A DNA stretch of 5,173 nucleotides, from positions 1-5,173 of the forward strand of contig JAFNXT010000162.1 of NCBI GenBank assembly GCA_017378975.1, given 5' to 3'. Source of the DNA: Oscillospiraceae bacterium. GTDB taxonomy: Bacteria; Bacillota; Clostridia; Oscillospirales; Oscillospiraceae. Of the stretch, positions 1 to 4,900 are shown piece by piece. The notes beneath the pieces are model-generated. The model did no database searches. It worked only from the letters and a program-made list of their open reading frames with translations, and was not told the DNA's origin. Position numbers and translations under genes: made by a program. Numbering within the stretch: position 1 is the first letter of the stretch; each line of letters begins with the position of its first letter.

Positions 1-10
1 CAAGCAAGCA

Positions 11-47
11 AAAACCCCGGCAGGATTTCCTGCCAGGGCTTTGTTTT
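11..47. terminator. Bidirectional intrinsic terminator
   Basis: A 10-bp stem (15-24 with 29-38, one C-A mismatch) closes a four-base ATTT loop. On the plus strand it is followed by CTTTGTTTT. On the minus strand it is followed by a run of five T. It could therefore end transcription from either side: a gene to the left of the window, or readthrough from the folT transcript on the minus strand. Confidence 0.7.
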
Positions 48-56
48 GCTCCAATA

Positions 57-101
57 GGCTCCCTCCGGGAGGGAGCTGTCGCCGCAGGCGACTGAGGGAG
101 A
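57..101 (-). repeat. GC-rich palindromic intergenic repeat, copy 1
   Basis: Two adjacent hairpins are visible: a near-perfect palindrome at 58-76 (GCTCCCTCC and its complement) and a 6-bp stem with a GCA loop at 78-92 (GTCGCC/GGCGAC), followed by CTGAGGGAG. Read on the minus strand, it aligns block for block with copy 2 at 159-203, so the two are the same repeat family in opposite orientation. From memory, elements of this type are dispersed between genes in many Oscillospiraceae genomes. Copy number cannot be judged from this window. Confidence 0.75.
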
Positions 102-158
102 GAATACGTTTAGGTTTTCTCTATGTTTATAAAGAACTCATAACTTGTCGGGTCTTCT

Positions 159-203
159 CTCCCCCAGTCAGCTACGCGGACAGCCCCCGCATCAGAGGGG
201 GCC
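159..203 (+). repeat. GC-rich palindromic intergenic repeat, copy 2
   Basis: It shares the order CTCCC-CAGTC-GACAGC-CCC...GGG-GCC with the reverse complement of copy 1. The main hairpin is GCCCCC (183-188) with GGGGGC (197-202). The first hairpin (GTC...GAC, 167-181) is less perfect than its counterpart in copy 1. Between the copies lies about 57 bases of more AT-rich sequence with no ORF that looks coding. Confidence 0.7.
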
Positions 204-234
204 GAGGCGCGGAGCACCTTTTTCGACACGCTGC

Positions 235-254
235 GGCGGGGGCAAGCCCCCGCC
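235..254. repeat. Perfect GC palindrome, probable dispersed repeat
   Basis: Nine bases (235-243) are exactly complementary to 246-254 across an AA spacer: GGCGGGGGC/GCCCCCGCC. There is no T-run on either side, so it is not an ordinary terminator. The form, a GC-only arm flanked by CTAC, resembles short intergenic repeats common in Clostridia. It lies between copy 2 of the other repeat and the hairpin that follows folT. Confidence 0.6.
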
Positions 255-265
255 CTACACTACAG

Positions 266-298
266 ACTGACCGCCGTGCTTTTGGCACGGCGGTCGGT
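266..298 (-). terminator. folT: Hairpin just after the folT stop codon
   Basis: An 11-bp perfect stem (269-279 with 285-295) extends to 14 bp if one G-T pair is counted. It closes a TTTTG loop and starts a few bases past the folT stop. The minus strand continues AGTCTGTAG, with no U-tract, so it may act as an mRNA 3' end stabiliser or a weak terminator, with 11-47 as the stronger downstream stop. Confidence 0.55.
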
Positions 299-302
299 GT
301 AT

Positions 303-1397
303 TTACTGGAGGGCTTCCACGCTGAAGCCGGAGACGGCTTCGGTCTTTTCTTCCATGGTGAAGGTGGCGGTGCCGACTTTCACCAGAGATTTGTGGGCAT
401 CCTTCTTGGGGCCACTCTTGGAGAAGCTCCAGAGGGTATCCATGGAGTAGTCCTTATCGGCGGCCTGACCGGCGGCGAAGGCTTCCTCGTCCAGGATGTA
501 GATGGACACGGTGTAGTCCGTCTCCTTCTGGAACAGGCCACGGTAGGCACTGTCCACGATGCAGACCACGGTCTCGGTGTCCCAGTCGTCGGTCTTGTCC
601 AGCACCAGCTGGGTCATCTTCTTGTTCATCTGGGGCCGCTGTTTGTCGGAGTAGTCAGCGGACCGGGAGGTGTTGCTGTAACGGTAGCCCAGATACCCGG
701 TGGCGGTGACCACGCCCACCAGACACAGGGCGATCAGGGTCAGGACCTGCTTTTTGGTGAAGCCCATGGAGTTGTCACTGCCGTAGGTCAGGCCCATGCG
801 CTGGGTGATCGGGACCAACAGCTTCAAAAACAGGGTCAGCACCACGGATTCGATGGGGAACATGGCGATGTTCTTCAGGATCCGGGTCAGGGTCATGATG
901 CCCAGGATCGACTCCTTGGCTTCCTCAGGGTTGCCGATGTAGGTGTACCACCATGCGTAGATGAGCTGCTGGAGCACCACGTTGATGAAGAAGCAGATGC
1001 AGAACCGGCTGAGCATGACCCGGGTGGGGGTGGCCTTGGCACGGTACAGGAACAGGGCGTAGATCATGGTACTGCCGATCTCCGTCAGGACGAAGGGCAG
1101 GAAATACTCACCGGTGGGGTAGATCATGAAGCCAACGGTATCGGAGATGATCGCGGCAGGGATCGCCATGACGGGGCCGTAGATCATGGCACCCAAGGCG
1201 GTGGCCAGCATGGCGGTCTGGATGCTCAGCTGGGGCCCCAGCGGGATCGCCAGGGGCTTGAGGACCACCCGGAGGGCGATCATCAGGGCGGTGATCACCA
1301 GCATCTTGGTGTCCTTCAGCTCGGCGGCGGCATCCTTCCAATAGGCCTTGGAGAAGGGAGAGCTGTAGAGGGCGGTGGAACGGGCTTTGGTTGACAT
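303..1397 (-). CDS. folT: FolT-like folate ECF transporter substrate-binding (S) component with C-terminal extension
   Basis: This is a membrane protein of 364 residues. Residues 30-200 match the folate-family ECF S component: a hydrophobic segment at 31-53, the PLGPQLSIQ motif at 52-60, LGAMIYGPVM at 68-77, ISDTVGFMI-PTGEYF at 84-99 and four further hydrophobic stretches to about 196. Such proteins bind folate and join a shared EcfA-EcfA'-EcfT energising module, which is not in this window. S components are usually about 170-200 residues. Here a seventh membrane segment (216-238) and a polar tail (240-364) follow. The start is set by ATG 1397-1395 behind AGGAGGAT. The THF riboswitch in the leader independently supports folate as the substrate. 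The function of the tail is unknown. The family call is confident, but exact ligand specificity is inferred. Confidence 0.85.
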   Translation of the reverse strand: MSTKARSTALYSSPFSKAYWKDAAAELKDTKMLVITALMIALRVVLKPLAIPLGPQLSIQTAMLATALGAMIYGPVMAIPAAIISDTVGFMIYPTGEYFLPFVLTEIGSTMIYALFLYRAKATPTRVMLSRFCICFFINVVLQQLIYAWWYTYIGNPEEAKESILGIMTLTRILKNIAMFPIESVVLTLFLKLLVPITQRMGLTYGSDNSMGFTKKQVLTLIALCLVGVVTATGYLGYRYSNTSRSADYSDKQRPQMNKKMTQLVLDKTDDWDTETVVCIVDSAYRGLFQKETDYTVSIYILDEEAFAAGQAADKDYSMDTLWSFSKSGPKKDAHKSLVKVGTATFTMEEKTEAVSGFSVEALQ

Positions 1398-1433
1398 AAA
1401 AAATCCTCCTTTTGTTGCAGACGGCGGCAGGGC

Positions 1434-1464
1434 AAAAATTGATCCCCTACGATGACCGTAGGGG
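1434..1464 (-). terminator. folT: Riboswitch expression-platform terminator of folT
   Basis: On the minus strand CCCCTACG (1464-1457) pairs perfectly with CGTAGGGG (1451-1444) around a GTCAT loop. After ATCAA comes a five-T run (1438-1434). It lies between the THF aptamer and the folT ribosome binding site, as expected for transcription attenuation. The U-tract is offset by five bases, so efficiency may be moderate. Candidate antiterminator partners for the 5' arm are GTAGG (1620-1616) and GGGGAG (1588-1583) inside the aptamer, but which one operates is not resolved. Confidence 0.65.
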
Positions 1465-1527
1465 GAGTGAGCGCCCGGTCGCCGGACCGAGTTTCGTTGC
1501 TACATAAAGGAGGTAGCTCCATTATGA

Positions 1528-1626
1528 CGCAGCGGGTGCGAAGATCCCATCGCGGGCGGCGTGCCCTTCGTCTGTCACACAACTCCCCATTTTGACAGCA
1601 CTTCACGCGGGGTCTCCTACTCTGTT
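1528..1626 (-). ncRNA. Tetrahydrofolate (THF) riboswitch aptamer
   Basis: Read on the minus strand, the order of conserved blocks fits the THF-I riboswitch as I remember it: AGAGTAG (1623-1617), GCGTGAAGTG (1608-1599), ATGGGGAGTTG (1590-1580), ACGAAGGGC (1571-1563) and GCACCCGCT (1539-1531). The pairings are consistent: AGA-CCC (1615-1610) with GGG-A-TCT (1548-1542), GCG (1608-1606) with CGC (1554-1552), CTGTCA (1598-1593) with TGACAG (1577-1572), and GGGC (1566-1563) with GCCC (1557-1554). It sits directly upstream of a folate transporter, the classic location. No covariance search was run. Confidence 0.88.
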
Positions 1627-1633
1627 CGGCGCT

Positions 1634-1662
1634 ATTATACACGAAAAAGGACGGATCGTAAA
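1634..1662 (-). promoter_or_regulatory. folT: Sigma-A promoter of folT
   Basis: On the minus strand a perfect TATAAT -10 box (1639-1634) lies 17 bases after TTTACG (1662-1657), which matches TTGACA at four of six positions. Transcription would start near 1627, almost exactly at the 5' boundary of the THF aptamer. That placement supports both calls. Confidence 0.75.
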
Positions 1663-1692
1663 TAGTGGATATGAAAATTTGGCGAAATTCCC

Positions 1693-1763
1693 CTCTGACC
1701 GCAGGTGCAGGACAGTCGTCCACGGGATATTTGTGAGATCTTTACAAGAGGGAGCGGTCAGGG
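1693..1763. other. Inverted repeat enclosing two small hairpins between the divergent promoters
   Basis: CTGACCGC (1695-1702) is exactly complementary to GCGGTCAG (1754-1761), and the pairing extends by about two bases. Inside are GGAC-AGTC-GTCC (within GTGCAGGACAGTCGTCCAC) and TTGT...ACAA, so the whole could fold as a three-way junction on either strand. It lies upstream of both the folT and the guaA promoter candidates and matches no riboswitch I recognise. It may be an operator-like element, an unrecognised RNA, or chance. Confidence 0.3.
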
Positions 1764-1789
1764 TGGGTGATTTTATACAAGGACGCACC

Positions 1790-1818
1790 TTGCATTTTTA
1801 CGCAAAAAACGCCATAAT
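1790..1818 (+). promoter_or_regulatory. guaA: Probable guaA promoter
   Basis: TTGCAT (1790-1795) is followed after exactly 17 bases by CATAAT (1813-1818). The -10 box matches at five of six positions, but the -35 box at only three. A start near 1825 would give a leader of about 28 bases ending in GCGGAGGT (1838-1845), eight bases before the ATG. That leader is too short for a purine riboswitch, and none was seen. Confidence 0.5.
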
Positions 1819-1852
1819 AATACATATCTATCAGTATGCGGAGGTATACCCT

Positions 1853-3364
1853 ATGCAGAAGATGCTGGTCCTGGATCTGGGCGGATCATATGGACAGATG
1901 CTGGCCCGTCGGGTCCGCGAGTGCCATGTGTTCAGCGATGTGCATCCGGCAGATAAAATGGATATGGACAAGATCCGGGCCTTCGCGCCTGCCGGCATCC
2001 TGCTGGTGGGCGGCGGTCAGGAGCGTGCCGCGATCGATCCTCAGATCCTCAGTCTGGGAGTGCCCGTGCTGGGCATCGGCAGTGGCTGTCTTGCCATGGT
2101 GGAGGCACTGGGTGGCTCTGTTGCCCGGGGCCAGAAGCTCTGCGGACGGACCCTGACCAATCTCAGCGAGGACGCGGTGCTGTTTGCCGGTATGCCCCCG
2201 ATCACCATCGGTTGGATGGATCAGGAGGAATACATCACGGCCCTGCCTGAGGGCTTCGTTGCCACGGCTTCCACCAAGGAGCATCCCATCGTGGCATTCA
2301 GTGATCCCGGGCGTCAGCTCTACGGCACCATGTTCCACCCGGAGGCCGGTCATACCGAAGGCGGTCTGCGGATGCTGGAGCGGTTCCTGAAGGAGATCTG
2401 CGGTGCCGCCGATGAGTGGACCATGGACAATATCCTGCGGATGGCGGTGGATCAGGCCAGAGAGCGGATCGGCGACCGGAAGGTGCTGATGGCTCTTTCC
2501 GGCGGCGTGGATTCCTCTGTGGCGGCGGCTCTGCTGAGCCGGGCCGTGGGCAGTCAGCTCACCTGTCTGTTCGTGGACCACGGTATGCTCCGCAAGGGCG
2601 AGGGCGACGAGGTGGAGGGTATCTTCACCAGGATCGACACCCATTTCATCCGGGTCAACGCGGTGGAGCGGTTCCAGCAGGCGCTGGAGGGGGTCACGGA
2701 TCCCGAGCAGAAGCGCCGGGTCATCGCTGATGAGTTCGTCAAGGTGTTCCAGGAGGAGGCCCGGAAGCTGGGCGGTGTGGACTTCCTGGCCCAGGGCAAT
2801 ATCTATCCCGACATCCTGGAAGCAGGACAGGGCTATGCTGATGTGATCAAGAGCCATCAGGAGATGCGGGATCTGCCTGACCATATCGAATTCAAGGAAC
2901 TGATCGAGCCGTTGCGGTATCTGTTCAAGGATGAGGTCCGTGCGTTGGGCCGTACCATGGGTCTGCCGGAGTTCCTGGTGGCCCGTCAGCCCTTCCCCGG
3001 TCCGGGCCTTGCGATCCGTATCATGGGCACGATCACGCCGGAGAAGCTGGAGCTCCTCCGGGATGCCGATCACATCTTTACCTCGGAGCTGGAGAAAGCC
3101 CATGTGAACCAGCACATCGCGCAGTATTTCGCTGTGCTCACCGATACCCAGCTCTATGGCAGTCTGGATGGCAGACATCCCGGCGGCTATACGCTGGCCC
3201 TGCGGTCGGTGACCACCGATGACTTCGCCACGGCCAAGTGGGCCAGGATCCCCTATGAGCTGCTGGATAAGATCTCCGGTCAGATCATGCGGGAAGTCCC
3301 CGGCATCAGCCGTGTGGTCTATGACATCACCAACAAGCCCCCGGCAACGATCGAGTGGGAATAA
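1853..3364 (+). CDS. guaA: GMP synthase (GuaA) with a degenerate glutaminase domain
   Basis: This is a protein of 503 residues, near the usual length for GuaA, the cytosolic enzyme that aminates XMP to GMP using ATP and an ammonia donor. A class-I glutamine amidotransferase domain spans 4-184. The ATP-pyrophosphatase domain follows, with its PP-loop LSGGVDSS at 215-222. The C-terminal domain has FPGPGLAIR (381-389) and ends KPPATIEWE. The oddity is in the first domain. The nucleophile motif, normally GICYGMQ, reads GIGSGCL (74-80), so the cysteine is glycine (G76). The usual WMSHGD reads WMDQEE (121-126), although FHPE (161-164) keeps His and Glu. The ligating half also differs at SHHNVGGLP (here SHQEMRDLP, 334-342) and at the RSVGVMGD-type loop (433-440). 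The start is ATG 1853 after GGAGG. It is probably ammonia-dependent or neofunctionalised. The family call is firm; the activity is not. Confidence 0.92.
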   Translation: MQKMLVLDLGGSYGQMLARRVRECHVFSDVHPADKMDMDKIRAFAPAGILLVGGGQERAAIDPQILSLGVPVLGIGSGCLAMVEALGGSVARGQKLCGRTLTNLSEDAVLFAGMPPITIGWMDQEEYITALPEGFVATASTKEHPIVAFSDPGRQLYGTMFHPEAGHTEGGLRMLERFLKEICGAADEWTMDNILRMAVDQARERIGDRKVLMALSGGVDSSVAAALLSRAVGSQLTCLFVDHGMLRKGEGDEVEGIFTRIDTHFIRVNAVERFQQALEGVTDPEQKRRVIADEFVKVFQEEARKLGGVDFLAQGNIYPDILEAGQGYADVIKSHQEMRDLPDHIEFKELIEPLRYLFKDEVRALGRTMGLPEFLVARQPFPGPGLAIRIMGTITPEKLELLRDADHIFTSELEKAHVNQHIAQYFAVLTDTQLYGSLDGRHPGGYTLALRSVTTDDFATAKWARIPYELLDKISGQIMREVPGISRVVYDITNKPPATIEWE

Positions 3365-3378
3365 TACCAAAAACGTCG

Positions 3379-3406
3379 AAAACCCGCACAAACACCGGGT
3401 TTTGAG
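3379..3406 (+). terminator. guaA: Weak intrinsic terminator after guaA
   Basis: AAAACCCG (3379-3386) pairs with CGGGTTTT (3396-3403) across a nine-base loop, starting 15 bases past the guaA stop. Only four Ts are present and they are part of the stem, so this is a weak stop. A much stronger hairpin follows at 3471-3510. Confidence 0.5.
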
Positions 3407-3422
3407 GATTGAAAAGTTCTCG

Positions 3423-3442
3423 TGGCAACATTTTGGCAACAT
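3423..3442 (+). repeat. Tandem 9-bp direct repeat TGGCAACAT
   Basis: TGGCAACAT occurs at 3423-3431 and again at 3434-3442, an 11-base period, close to one helical turn. Short direct repeats with this spacing can be binding sites for a dimeric protein or arm-type sites for a tyrosine recombinase. It sits about 60 bases after guaA, whose 3' end is a known insertion target for genomic islands. No integrase gene is present in the window, so the attachment-site reading is inference. Confidence 0.45.
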
Positions 3443-3470
3443 CTGAAAATTATTCACAAATAAAATCAAG

Positions 3471-3510
3471 GGCTATTAGATTTTTGTACGAAATCTAATA
3501 GCTCTTTTTT
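3471..3510 (+). terminator. Strong intrinsic terminator
   Basis: A perfect 12-bp stem (3472-3483 with 3491-3502) closes a seven-base loop and is followed by TCTTTTTT (3503-3510). The stem is AT-rich, unlike the GC-rich hairpins to the left, and so belongs compositionally to the right part of the window. It would stop plus-strand readthrough from guaA. The left flank (TTGATTTTATTT on the minus strand) could allow some termination of minus-strand transcription too. Confidence 0.85.
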
Positions 3511-3530
3511 GTTGCTTAAATTACATATCT

Positions 3531-3746
3531 TTAACGCCACTCGTCGTATGTATCTTTGGTGATCTCACCAGACTTGCATTGATCAGCCTGCTCTTTCCAA
3601 GCAACAAGGATCTTCAATAGTTCTTCGGTGTTACGACCTCTGTTGTTTTTGATTTTAAGGCAAATTTCACCGTCGGGTGTTTCCTCAACGGTCAGCCCGT
3701 AAATGTCCTCAAGCAGACGATCAAATGGAGTTGGTCGCCCGGTCGA
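3531..3746 (-). pseudogene. 3' fragment of an unrecognised gene
   Basis: Read on the minus strand, about 71 codons end at TAA 3533-3531 and look genuinely coding. The peptide is hydrophilic and helix-like, with PTPFDRLLEDIYGL near its start, KNNRGRNTEELLKI in the middle and SGEITKDTYDEWR at its end. The frame stays open leftwards of this in protein terms, but no ATG, GTG or TTG with a ribosome binding site starts it, and the residues before it have unlikely composition. A second frame from ATG 3796 gives a short peptide (MDHIVINDL...) that stops inside the fragment, so a frameshift is possible. The charged, lysine-rich tail faintly recalls proteins of conjugative or mobilisable elements, but I cannot name the family. 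The reading here is a decayed remnant, possibly left by an insertion downstream of guaA. Confidence 0.4.
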
Positions 3747-3810
3747 ATAACATCCGCAGCAGAGCCACAGAGATCGTTGATCACGATATGATCCATAATT
3801 TAACGAAAGT

Positions 3811-3842
3811 GGCGACAGAGAGAAATAGATCTCCCTGCCGCC
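3811..3842 (-). terminator. Hairpin after the SGNH-like gene
   Basis: On the minus strand a 12-base stem (3842-3831 with 3822-3811) forms with two G-U pairs. On the plus strand the same positions are A-C mismatches, so the structure is favoured in minus-strand RNA. It begins seven bases after the stop of the upstream gene and is followed by ACTTTCGTT, a poor U-tract. It is the likely 3' end of the two-gene operon. Confidence 0.55.
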
Positions 3843-3849
3843 GTATTTT

Positions 3850-4437
3850 CTATGCTTCGTAGCAAAACAGCATTTTTACAAGGTCATATAAAGGACGTTT
3901 GTTTTTGAGGGGGTGGACAAAGCCAATGGAATACACGAAAGACGCGGCATCCATAGATGCCTTTGGATCCCAAACCTTCTTTGCGGAAATATCGCCGTAC
4001 TCACATTGCTCCGAATCGGCAATGTATTTTAGGTGTTTGTTCATCTCGGCAATTTGAGGGTCGTTTTCGTAATTCTTTAAGGATACTACCGCAATGCGGT
4101 ACTTTTTGTTCCGCGCTTTGATCGCTTTGAGCAGTTCTAGATACTGATTATCAAACGCTGTAGGGTCCCCCGCAAAATTTGTAAGGTCTGCCTCTCCAAT
4201 ATGGATCAGCACGGTTTCGGGTGCAAGAGGGGCGATCATTTTTTCATATATACTTACAGACTCGGTAACGGAAAGGTCATCAAAACTGCGGTTATAGATC
4301 TTGGATCCTACGGCAAAAGCCTGACGGATCTCGCCGGTAGGGATATCCTTGTCCTCGTTACAACCGAAAATTACAATGCCACCTTGTTCAGCGAGCTCGT
4401 TAAGTTTTGCGTATTTTTTGATTTCTGCCTCTCTCAT
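3850..4437 (-). CDS. SGNH/GDSL-fold protein lacking the catalytic residues
   Basis: This is a protein of 195 residues with no signal peptide or membrane segment. The pattern is that of a small SGNH hydrolase: a first strand IVIFGCNE (21-28) where GDS is expected, IYNRSF (47-52) at block II, TVLIHIGEAD (75-84) at block III where GxND is expected, and FVHP (173-176) at the position of the catalytic His block. The serine is replaced (Cys26-Asn27), the block III Asn is Ala83, and only the His is kept, so hydrolysis looks unlikely by the usual mechanism. The start is ATG 4437-4435, after GGAGG with seven bases between. A longer reading from 4464 has no such site and overlaps the upstream gene. It begins two bases after the stop of the PQ-loop gene, so the two are translated from one mRNA. 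The fold call is moderate and the function is unknown. Confidence 0.75.
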   Translation of the reverse strand: MREAEIKKYAKLNELAEQGGIVIFGCNEDKDIPTGEIRQAFAVGSKIYNRSFDDLSVTESVSIYEKMIAPLAPETVLIHIGEADLTNFAGDPTAFDNQYLELLKAIKARNKKYRIAVVSLKNYENDPQIAEMNKHLKYIADSEQCEYGDISAKKVWDPKASMDAASFVYSIGFVHPLKNKRPLYDLVKMLFCYEA

Positions 4438-4439
4438 TG

Positions 4440-4727
4440 TTATGCCTCCGTTTCTTGCAAACATTTTTTATCAAGCGAAACGTTGCGGAAATATACGATC
4501 ACATTCAGGGACACGATCGCCAGGTTCAAAATGTAAGCGATCAGCACATAATTGATCTGCCCCGAAATAAGCTTTGCGGAAATGCCTGCTATGTAACCGG
4601 TGATGATAAGTAAAATAAACGGCAGACTTGTTCCTTTTGCGGTTTTTGCTCTGTATGCCTTAATAACGTTCAACGGCCAAGAAAAGCCGAAGCACACAAG
4701 CATGACCGTTTCTAAAATCGATCCCAT
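4440..4727 (-). CDS. SemiSWEET/PQ-loop family three-helix membrane protein
   Basis: This is a protein of 95 residues with three predicted membrane helices (about 3-25, 35-53 and 58-80), the size and topology of bacterial SemiSWEETs, which work as dimers and move small sugars down their gradient. The stretch WPLNVIKAYRAKTAKGTS (17-34) is the PQ-loop signature with Leu in place of Gln. GYIAGI (44-49) and the NL...LNVIVYFRN pattern (68-82) also fit. The start is ATG 4727-4725 behind AAGGAG with seven bases between. An upstream in-frame ATG at 4907 would add 60 residues of low-complexity sequence across the divergent promoter region and is rejected. It is the first gene of an operon with the SGNH-like protein. 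Substrate is unknown; PQ-loop proteins outside the sugar group also exist. Confidence 0.8.
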   Translation of the reverse strand: MGSILETVMLVCFGFSWPLNVIKAYRAKTAKGTSLPFILLIITGYIAGISAKLISGQINYVLIAYILNLAIVSLNVIVYFRNVSLDKKCLQETEA

Positions 4728-4839
4728 ATCATATCTCCTTTGCGGTTTTTGTTTTCTCAGATAGGATAGCACCTCGTCATACAAAAGACGATTTTTTGAA
4801 AAATAAAAACAAAAACAGACGTTTTCGCTCGCTTTTTTT

Positions 4840-4863
4840 ACTTTCAAAAGTCCTTTTAAAAGG
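4840..4863. repeat. Two adjacent 12-bp palindromes
   Basis: CCTTTTAAAAGG (4852-4863) is a perfect palindrome. It directly abuts ACTTTCAAAAGT (4840-4851), which is palindromic except for its central pair. They lie between the kinase promoter and the PQ-loop gene, about 10 bases upstream of the kinase -35 box, where a dimeric regulator could control one or both directions. Both are AT-rich, so chance remains possible. Confidence 0.4.
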
Positions 4864-4871
4864 TTAGCAAA

Positions 4872-4900
4872 TTGAAAGATCGGTTCGATCATGATAAAAT
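4872..4900 (+). promoter_or_regulatory. Sigma-A promoter of the sensor gene
   Basis: TTGAAA (4872-4877) and TAAAAT (4895-4900) are separated by exactly 17 bases, and a TGA directly before the -10 box gives it an extended form. Transcription would start near 4907, leaving a leader of about 33 bases. Inverted repeats overlap it: GATCG/CGATC in the spacer (4879-4891) and GATCAT/ATGATC (4887-4892 and 4899-4904) around the -10 box, which could be an operator. No equally good promoter was found for the minus-strand operon. Confidence 0.75.

Noticed and set aside
57..254. CRISPR array
   Set aside because: Only two imperfect copies exist and they are in opposite orientation. There is no regular spacer pattern and no cas gene.
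276..1394. Long plus-strand open frame opposite folT
   Set aside because: It is a high-GC antisense shadow rich in Gly, His, Asp and Gln with no recognisable domain. The minus-strand frame encodes a clear membrane protein with a ribosome binding site.
1592..1852. Upstream in-frame extension of guaA giving a 590-residue protein
   Set aside because: The extra 87 codons cross the folT promoter and THF aptamer, lack a ribosome binding site and have no GuaA similarity. ATG 1853 has GGAGG at good spacing and begins exactly where the glutaminase domain does.
1640..1852. Purine (guanine) riboswitch in front of guaA
   Set aside because: The conserved junction and loop sequences of the purine aptamer are absent, and the predicted guaA leader is only about 28 bases long.
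1886..3469. 527-codon minus-strand open frame opposite guaA
   Set aside because: The frame is open because of guaA's codon bias. Its peptide has shadow-like composition (His, Gln, Leu, Arg, Gly) and no family, while the plus strand is plainly GuaA.
3677..3862. Plus-strand 61-codon ORF in the guaA-SGNH intergenic region
   Set aside because: It has no ribosome binding site, runs antisense across the remnant and the operon-end hairpin, and has no protein-like pattern.
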